The notes under the pieces were generated by a model. That model was given only the letters and a program-made list of their open reading frames with translations. It did not search any database and had not been told where the DNA came from. 9,597 nucleotides of DNA from Nitrospirae bacterium GWC2_57_9 (lineage in GTDB: Bacteria > Nitrospirota > UBA9217), in the NCBI GenBank assembly GCA_001805085.1, contig MHEA01000252.1:9377-18973 (forward strand). The letters run 5' to 3'. The translations under genes were made by a program, and so were the position numbers. Numbering within the stretch: position 1 is the stretch's first letter; each line of letters starts with the position of its first letter. This document shows positions 5,337 to 9,597 of this stretch, piece by piece.

Positions 5337-7019
5337 ATGGCTGGTGAACCGAACAAGATCATCTACTCCATGGTGGGAGTGGGAAAATTTTACGACAAGA
5401 AGCCGGTCCTGAAGGACATTTATCTTTCCTATTTCTACGGCGCCAAGATCGGCGTGCTGGGTCTGAACGGATCGGGAAAGAGTTCGCTTCTTCGGATCAT
5501 GGCCGGCGTGGACAAAGAGTTCGCGGGCGAGGTCGTCGTTGCCTCGGGCTACACGGTCGGTTTTCTCGAGCAGGAGCCGAAGCTCGATCCCGCGAAAACG
5601 GTGCGCCAGGTCGTTGAGGAGGGCGTGCAGCAGACGGTGGACCTCCTGAACGAGTTCAACAAGATCAACGAGTCCTTCGCGAACCCCCTGTCCGACGACG
5701 AGATGAACAAGCTGATCGCGCGGCAGGGCGAGGTGCAGGAAAAGCTCGACCATCTAAACGCCTGGGAGCTGGACAGCAGGCTCGACATGGCCATGGACGC
5801 GCTGCGCTGTCCTGCCGGCGACACGAGCGTCAAGATCCTTTCCGGAGGAGAAAAACGGCGGGTGGCGCTCTGCAGGCTTTTGCTCCAGAAGCCCGACATC
5901 CTGCTGCTCGATGAGCCGACGAACCATCTCGACGCCGAATCCGTTGCCTGGCTCGAGCACCACCTCCAGAGATACGAGGGCACCGTAATCGCCGTGACCC
6001 ATGACCGGTACTTCCTGGATAACGTCGCGGGCTGGATCCTCGAGCTCGACCGCGGCCAGGGCATCCCGTGGAAGGGGAATTATTCTTCCTGGCTCGAACA
6101 GAAGGGCGAGCGGCTGAAGCTGGAGGAGAAGTCCGAGAGTGAACGCCAGAAAACGCTCGCTCGCGAGCTTGAGTGGATCAGGATGTCGCCCAAGGGCAGG
6201 CATGCGAAATCCAAGGCGCGCATCAGTTCCTATGAAGAGCTGCTCCGCCAGCAGACCGAGGCGCGCGGCAAGGAACTGGAGATCTACATTCCGCCGGGAC
6301 CGCGGCTCGGCAAGATCGCGATCGAGGCCGACAACGTTACCAAGGCCTACGGCGACAACATCCTCGTGGAGGGCATGAGCTTCATGCTCCCGCCCGGCGG
6401 CATCGTGGGAGTGATCGGGCCGAACGGCGCGGGCAAGACCACGCTCTTCCGAATGATCACGGGTCTGGACAAGCCGGATAAGGGCACCATCAGGATCGGC
6501 GAGACCGTGAAGCTCGGGTATGTTGACCAGAGCCGCGATGTGCTCGACCCGAACAAAACCATTTGGGAAGTGATCACCGGCGGCCAGGAGCAGATCCAGC
6601 TCGGCAAGCTTCTGATGAACTCCCGCGCCTATGTTTCGCGGTTCAACTTCGGCGGTACGGACCAGCAGAAGAAGGTGGGCGTGCTGTCCGGCGGCGAACG
6701 GAACCGGGTGCATCTCGCGCGCATATTAAAGGAAGAGGCCAACGTGCTGCTGCTGGACGAGCCCACGAATGACATCGACGTGAATACCATGCGAGCGCTC
6801 GAAGAGGGGCTCGAGAACTTCGCGGGCTGCGCCGTGGTCATCAGCCACGACCGCTGGTTCCTGGACCGGATCGCCACTCATATTCTCGCATTCGAAGGCG
6901 AGAGCAAGGTGGTCTTCTTCGACGGGAATTATTCCGAGTACGAGGCGGACCGCAAAGCCCGGATGGGCGCGGCAGCCGACCAGCCGCACCGGATCAAGTA
7001 CCGGCATTTGACGAGGTAA
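5337..7019 (+). CDS. ettA: Energy-dependent translational throttle protein EttA (ABC-F)
   Basis: EttA is a soluble ABC-F ATPase that binds the ribosomal E site and gates entry into elongation according to ATP/ADP level. The 560-aa product matches E. coli EttA (555 aa) along its length. The first nucleotide-binding domain has Walker A GLNGSGKS (42-49), signature LSGGEKRR near 168 and Walker B LLLDEPTNHLD near 190. The arm insertion lies between the first Walker A and signature. The linker (P-site tRNA interaction) region is 'SYSSWLEQK-ELEWIRMSPKGR'-like, about 245-300. The second domain has GPNGAGKT near 361, LSGGERN near 450 and LLLDEPTNDID near 472. Both catalytic glutamates are present. 'GWILELDRGQGIPWKGNYSSWL' and the end RIKYRHLTR are typical of EttA rather than Uup. 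The start is ATG 5337; GGAGG lies 14 nt upstream, an unusually long spacing. There is no operon partner. Confidence 0.96.
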   Translation: MAGEPNKIIYSMVGVGKFYDKKPVLKDIYLSYFYGAKIGVLGLNGSGKSSLLRIMAGVDKEFAGEVVVASGYTVGFLEQEPKLDPAKTVRQVVEEGVQQTVDLLNEFNKINESFANPLSDDEMNKLIARQGEVQEKLDHLNAWELDSRLDMAMDALRCPAGDTSVKILSGGEKRRVALCRLLLQKPDILLLDEPTNHLDAESVAWLEHHLQRYEGTVIAVTHDRYFLDNVAGWILELDRGQGIPWKGNYSSWLEQKGERLKLEEKSESERQKTLARELEWIRMSPKGRHAKSKARISSYEELLRQQTEARGKELEIYIPPGPRLGKIAIEADNVTKAYGDNILVEGMSFMLPPGGIVGVIGPNGAGKTTLFRMITGLDKPDKGTIRIGETVKLGYVDQSRDVLDPNKTIWEVITGGQEQIQLGKLLMNSRAYVSRFNFGGTDQQKKVGVLSGGERNRVHLARILKEEANVLLLDEPTNDIDVNTMRALEEGLENFAGCAVVISHDRWFLDRIATHILAFEGESKVVFFDGNYSEYEADRKARMGAAADQPHRIKYRHLTR

Positions 7020-7036
7020 TCTGAATGAGGAGTGTA

Positions 7037-7060
7037 CCCGGCTCTCACGAAAGCGCCGGG
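7037..7060. terminator. Hairpin between convergent ettA and phosphoribosyltransferase genes
   Basis: CCCGGC (7037-7042) pairs with GCCGGG (7055-7060), and the stem can extend inward with a small bulge (GCT/AGC). No T-tract follows on the plus strand (CATAAAT) or the minus strand. It is 18 nt after the ettA stop and 41 nt beyond the stop of the opposing gene, so it may serve both messages as a 3'-end structure. Confidence 0.4.
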
Positions 7061-7100
7061 CATAAATGGAATGCCGAGTGCGGAATGCTGCCCTGGCCCT

Positions 7101-7745
7101 TTACGCCGCTTTTTTTTCAGCAGCGTGCAGCAGCTCGACCACTTCCCGGTCCGTGGTCTGGTTGAAGTTGCGATAGTACTCGCCCACGGCCGTAAAATCC
7201 CGCGGCGTCTCAAGGCAGATCAATTCATCGACCATGCGGTCCAGCTCCGCGGCCGTCTCCTGGGGAGCGACGGGCAGGCCGACGACCAGTTTCCTGATCT
7301 CCTCCCGCTGAAGCATTGCGATCGCGGCCTTCATGGTTGCTCCCGTGGCGACACCATCATCAACGAGCACGATGGTCCTTCCTTTCATGCTGCCGAGGGT
7401 CCTCCCTCCCCGGTACAGACCGGCCCTTCGAACGATCTCCTCCTTCTGGCGCTCGATCTCAGCCTCGATATACCTGCCGGAAACACTGTGCCCGGCGATG
7501 ATATCCCTGTTCAGCACAACCGTACCCGTTTCAGCAACCGCTCCGATGGCAAGCTCCGGCTGTCCAGGAAAACCGATCTTGCGGACGATGAGCACATCCA
7601 GAGGCGCCTGGAGCTCCTGGGCGACGGCGTAGCCGGCCACCACGCCCCCCCGGGGAAGGGCGAGCACCAGCAGACCGGCACGACCCCGATAGGCGCTCAA
7701 ACTTCGGGCAAGTATCCTGCCTGCTTCTTCTCGATCATGGAACAT
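7101..7745 (-). CDS. Predicted phosphoribosyltransferase (COG1926 type)
   Basis: The 214-aa product is a cytoplasmic type I phosphoribosyltransferase-fold protein. The PRPP-binding loop is VLVDDGVATGAT (126-137), with the two acidic residues and the GxATGAT turn. The N-terminal part has 'LALPRGGVVAGYAVAQEL' (28-45) and 'VRKIGFPGQPELAIGAV' (54-70), and the C-terminal part has 'YYRNFNQTTDREV' (190-202). All three are typical of the COG1926 family, which is often annotated only as 'predicted phosphoribosyltransferase'. The base it accepts is unknown. The start ATG 7745 has AGGAGGG 6 nt upstream (7752-7758). It is divergent from ppnP, another nucleoside-salvage type gene, and convergent with ettA. 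The poly-A run coding KKAA at the C-terminus is a potential slippage site. Confidence 0.88.
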   Translation of the reverse strand: MFHDREEAGRILARSLSAYRGRAGLLVLALPRGGVVAGYAVAQELQAPLDVLIVRKIGFPGQPELAIGAVAETGTVVLNRDIIAGHSVSGRYIEAEIERQKEEIVRRAGLYRGGRTLGSMKGRTIVLVDDGVATGATMKAAIAMLQREEIRKLVVGLPVAPQETAAELDRMVDELICLETPRDFTAVGEYYRNFNQTTDREVVELLHAAEKKAA

Positions 7746-7763
7746 TCCCTTCCCTCCTATTAA

Positions 7764-7793
7764 AATTTACGCCGCCGTAGATACGAATGTCAA
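7764..7793 (-). promoter_or_regulatory. Promoter for the phosphoribosyltransferase gene
   Basis: The minus strand reads TTGACA (7793-7788), an 18-bp spacer, then TAAATT (7769-7764). The start would fall close to the AGGAGGG ribosome site, giving a very short leader of roughly 10-15 nt. Confidence 0.5.
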
Positions 7794-7817
7794 GGCCGGG
7801 CGCCGCGCTTTTTGGGG

Positions 7818-7846
7818 TTGACATCACAGCCTGAGAAGTGTACAAA
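7818..7846 (+). promoter_or_regulatory. Promoter for ppnP and the TPR lipoprotein gene
   Basis: TTGACA (7818-7823), a 17-bp spacer and TACAAA (7841-7846) match the ettA promoter hexamers and spacing exactly. The predicted start near 7853 gives an 83-nt leader that can form a hairpin: CTTTGGCT (7864-7871) with AGCCGAGG (7898-7905), including two G-T pairs. No known riboswitch was recognised in the leader. Confidence 0.7.
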
Positions 7847-7935
7847 GAACGTTGCAGACGGGTCTTTGGCTGAGAACGCCCCGGGAAAATACCAGAAAGC
7901 CGAGGGGTCACAAAGCCGGACGTAAAGGAGTTTCC

Positions 7936-8253
7936 ATGCCGGAGTTCAAGAATGTGACGGTGGTAAAAAAAGCCAATGTCTATTTCGACGGGAAGGTTAC
8001 GAGCAGGACGGTGCTGTTTCCGGACGGCTCCCGGAAAACGCTGGGAGTCATGCTTCCCGGAGAATATGAGTTCGCGACCGGCGACCGGGAGATCATGGAG
8101 ATATTCTCGGGCGATCTCGATGTGCTGCTGCCCGGCGAGAGCGCCTGGAGGACGATATCCGGCGGTCAGTCCTTCGAAGTGAAGGCAAACGCCAAGTTCA
8201 AGCTCAAAGTGAAGAAACTTTCCGATTACTGTTGCTCTTTCGTCAAAGGATAG
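7936..8253 (+). CDS. ppnP: Pyrimidine/purine nucleoside phosphorylase PpnP
   Basis: PpnP (formerly YaiE, DUF1255) is a small cupin-fold enzyme that phosphorolyses many nucleosides to free base and ribose-1-phosphate. The 105-aa product is slightly longer than the 94-aa E. coli protein. Family features visible are 'NVYFDGKVTSRTV' (14-26), 'KTLGVMLPGEYEFAT' (34-48), 'EIMEIFSGDLDVLLPG' (52-67) and 'WRTISGGQSFEVKANAKFKLKV' (71-92). The start ATG 7936 has AAGGAG at 7925-7930 with 5 nt spacing; the longer frame from ATG 7852 begins at the predicted transcription start and is rejected. It is followed 31 nt later by the TPR lipoprotein gene with no terminator between, so the two form an operon. The divergent neighbour is a phosphoribosyltransferase. 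Confidence 0.94.
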   Translation: MPEFKNVTVVKKANVYFDGKVTSRTVLFPDGSRKTLGVMLPGEYEFATGDREIMEIFSGDLDVLLPGESAWRTISGGQSFEVKANAKFKLKVKKLSDYCCSFVKG

Positions 8254-8284
8254 GCGAGGGCGCAGTCATTTTACAGGGGGGGAC

Positions 8285-8815
8285 ATGAAAAGAACGCTTG
8301 TATTGATCGTGCTCGTTGTTATCGCGTTAGCCGGCTGCAATCAGCAGCGCCAGGACCAGAAGGGCCAGGTGCCTTACCCGGGCGGGCCGTTAATGAAATC
8401 GCCTGAGGAGATCCGCCAGCTCGAACAGCTCGCGAAACAGGCTCCCGACAATGCCGAGGCCTGGACCATGCTCGGCAATGCGCTGATGGATGCCAACCGG
8501 TTTGCGGAAGCGGTTGAGGCCTACCAGAAGTCCCTGGCCATCGACCCGAAGAATGTGAACGTCCGCGTCGACCTGGGCACTTGTTTCCGGAACTCCGGAA
8601 GACCGCAGCAGGCCGTCGAGGAATACAAGAAAGCCCTGAAGATCGACCCCCGTCACATCAACGGGAACCGGAATATGGGCGTCGTCCTGGCCTACGATCT
8701 GAACGACAAGAAAGGCGCGGTAAAGGCCTTTGAGAAGTACCTCGAGCTCGCCTCCACCGCTCCTGATGCAGGCGAGATCCGGCAACTGGTGCAGAACCTG
8801 AAGACGGGCAAATAG
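8285..8815 (+). CDS. TPR-repeat lipoprotein (176 aa)
   Basis: This is a probable envelope lipoprotein acting as a protein-interaction scaffold; its partner is unknown. The signal peptide MKRTLVLIVLVVIALAGC has lipobox LAGC with Cys18. Position +2 is Asn, which fits outer-membrane retention under the usual rule. After a polar linker (19-40) come about three tetratricopeptide repeats: 57-90 ('AEAWTMLGNALMDANRFAEA'), 91-124 ('VNVRVDLGTCFRNSGRPQQA') and a looser third, 125-158 ('INGNRNMGVVLAYDLNDKKG'). A short helix ends the protein. The third repeat has a 'DLNDKKGA' insertion in the turn. The start ATG 8285 has AGGGGGG a few nt upstream. It is second in the ppnP operon, and a strong terminator follows. 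Confidence 0.9.
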   Translation: MKRTLVLIVLVVIALAGCNQQRQDQKGQVPYPGGPLMKSPEEIRQLEQLAKQAPDNAEAWTMLGNALMDANRFAEAVEAYQKSLAIDPKNVNVRVDLGTCFRNSGRPQQAVEEYKKALKIDPRHINGNRNMGVVLAYDLNDKKGAVKAFEKYLELASTAPDAGEIRQLVQNLKTGK

Positions 8816-8831
8816 ACAGAGAGAGCATCCG

Positions 8832-8877
8832 AAAGGCAGGCGTTGACGGCAGGAGTGCCGGAGCGCCTGCCTTTTTT
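8832..8877 (+). terminator. Rho-independent terminator after the ppnP-TPR operon
   Basis: An 11-bp perfect stem AAAGGCAGGCG (8832-8842) / CGCCTGCCTTT (8864-8874) runs into six T (8872-8877). An inner stem CGGCA (8847-8851) / TGCCG (8856-8860) with loop GGAG caps it. On the minus strand only three T follow the stem, so it could also slow transcripts of the opposing gene, less efficiently. Confidence 0.93.
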
Positions 8878-8933
8878 ATTCTTCTCCAGCGGCGTCTCTG
8901 CCGGAACTGTTCTGCTTCCCCTGCCTGATCGCC

Positions 8934-9597
8934 TCAAGGTTTTCCGTTCTTCCGGTACAGCGTGAAAACGTCCTTCGGGCGGATGCTCGGATGCCTGAAC
9001 TCCCAGATCCTGCTCCATCCAGGCATATCTCCGGAAGGCTCCGCTTTTCCGGGCCGTTCGTCGAGCAGCAGGCCGCAGTCATCGGGGTCCGCGATCTCGA
9101 TCCGGCGCGCCCGCAGGCCGGTAAAGTATTCCAGCATGCCCCGCTCCGACTCTCCTACGCCCCTGAGCGCCAGACAGGAGTATCCTTCCGGTACGGCCTT
9201 CCTGAGGGAAAGGAAGGCAGCGCGATGGCTGGTGCCTGAATTGAGCGCGGGAAGCCAGAGCGTCATGATCAGGGCCCAGGTGAGGATCACGCCGAGGGTC
9301 CAGTTCAGCACGACATGTTCCGGTCCGCGGGTGAAGCGCCAGACGACCACGAGCCAGGCAACGGTATACAGGACCGCCACGATCAGCAGGACCGCCTGGA
9401 CCTGCGGGACGTAATCGGGCCGGAAACCCTGGAGCTTCCGTGCCAGGCCGGCCGGCGTTCCCGTCATGAGCGCAAGCCAACTGATCCAGAGCAGGACGGC
9501 GAGAAAGCCGAAGAACAGCACCGAGATCCTGTTCGCGATCGTTTTGGCGCGTACCGGGAGTTCCCGGGAACCGGCGGCCGCGATCATCGCGATCGGC
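8934..9597 (-). CDS. C-terminal part of a multi-pass membrane protein, probably an ArnT/PMT-type glycosyltransferase (partial)
   Basis: The reading frame is open to the right edge of the window, so the N-terminus is missing; the ATG at 9587 is probably internal. At least 217 residues are visible. Counting from that Met, three hydrophobic helices lie at about 21-41, 62-82 and 95-114, followed by a soluble domain of about 100 residues ending YRKNGKP. A run of helices followed by a C-terminal extracytoplasmic domain, with a linker such as 'LWLPALNSGTSHRAAFLSLR', is typical of GT39/GT83 lipid-linked sugar transferases related to ArnT. These move a sugar from a polyprenyl-phosphate donor to lipid A or protein. 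The catalytic N-terminal loops are outside the window, so the call is tentative. Confidence 0.6.
   Translation of the reverse strand, partial: PIAMIAAAGSRELPVRAKTIANRISVLFFGFLAVLLWISWLALMTGTPAGLARKLQGFRPDYVPQVQAVLLIVAVLYTVAWLVVVWRFTRGPEHVVLNWTLGVILTWALIMTLWLPALNSGTSHRAAFLSLRKAVPEGYSCLALRGVGESERGMLEYFTGLRARRIEIADPDDCGLLLDERPGKAEPSGDMPGWSRIWEFRHPSIRPKDVFTLYRKNGKP

Noticed and set aside
5754..6713. 319-codon minus-strand frame opposite ettA
   Set aside because: It is a mirror frame of a conserved ABC-F coding sequence with no recognisable motifs; its length is explained by GC-rich codon bias.
7864..7935. c-di-GMP (GEMM) or TPP riboswitch-like words ('ggctgaga', 'cacaaagccgg') in the ppnP leader
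   Set aside because: The conserved helices cannot be built: the stem around GAAA does not pair, and only about 20 nt remain before the start codon, too few for the rest of either aptamer.
1..9597. Mobile element, prophage, CRISPR, toxin-antitoxin or defence system
   Set aside because: No transposase, integrase, phage protein, direct-repeat array or toxin/antitoxin pair is visible; gene order and codon use look like core chromosome.

Overview
The window is about 9.6 kb of GC-rich, gene-dense bacterial chromosome made mostly of housekeeping genes. I see no phage genes, transposase, CRISPR array, tRNA or rRNA. The mix suggests a Gram-negative, probably anaerobic lineage such as Desulfobacterota/'Deltaproteobacteria' or Nitrospirota: two lipoproteins, an HD-GYP phosphodiesterase, a DUF2249 plus mono-cluster ferredoxin pair, and dispersed palindromic repeats that recall those of Geobacter-like genomes. 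This is inference from gene content and repeat style; the sequence alone does not fix the taxon.

Layout, left to right. (1) The last codons of a probable peptidyl-tRNA hydrolase (pth) and its terminator. (2) ychF (+), with a 120-bp palindromic repeat filling its leader. (3) Convergent to ychF, a two-gene minus-strand operon: a DUF2249 protein, then a 59-aa ferredoxin. Its promoter has a CRP/FNR-type operator exactly where a class II activator would sit. (4) A 480-bp gene-free stretch with divergent promoters and a second palindromic repeat, then (+) an Apa1/2-type ATP adenylyltransferase (Ap4A phosphorylase). (5) Minus-strand genes: an unrecognised lipoprotein, and farther right an operon of a 55-aa unknown protein followed by an HD-GYP protein with an N-terminal zinc-ribbon-like segment. 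(6) ettA (+) from a clear sigma-70 promoter. (7) A COG1926 phosphoribosyltransferase (-), divergent from ppnP (+), which is followed by a TPR lipoprotein and a strong terminator. (8) The 3' part of a minus-strand membrane protein resembling the C-terminus of an ArnT/PMT-type glycosyltransferase, cut by the window edge.

Two functional themes recur. One is ribosome and translation quality (Pth, YchF, EttA). The other is nucleotide turnover (Ap4A phosphorylase, phosphoribosyltransferase, PpnP). The DUF2249/ferredoxin pair and the HD-GYP unit look like redox- and c-di-GMP-related accessory functions. I found no convincing wholly new system. The most interesting signals are regulatory: the class II CRP/FNR-like promoter, the palindromic repeats in the leaders of ychF and the Ap4A phosphorylase gene, and the small protein encoded with the HD-GYP enzyme.
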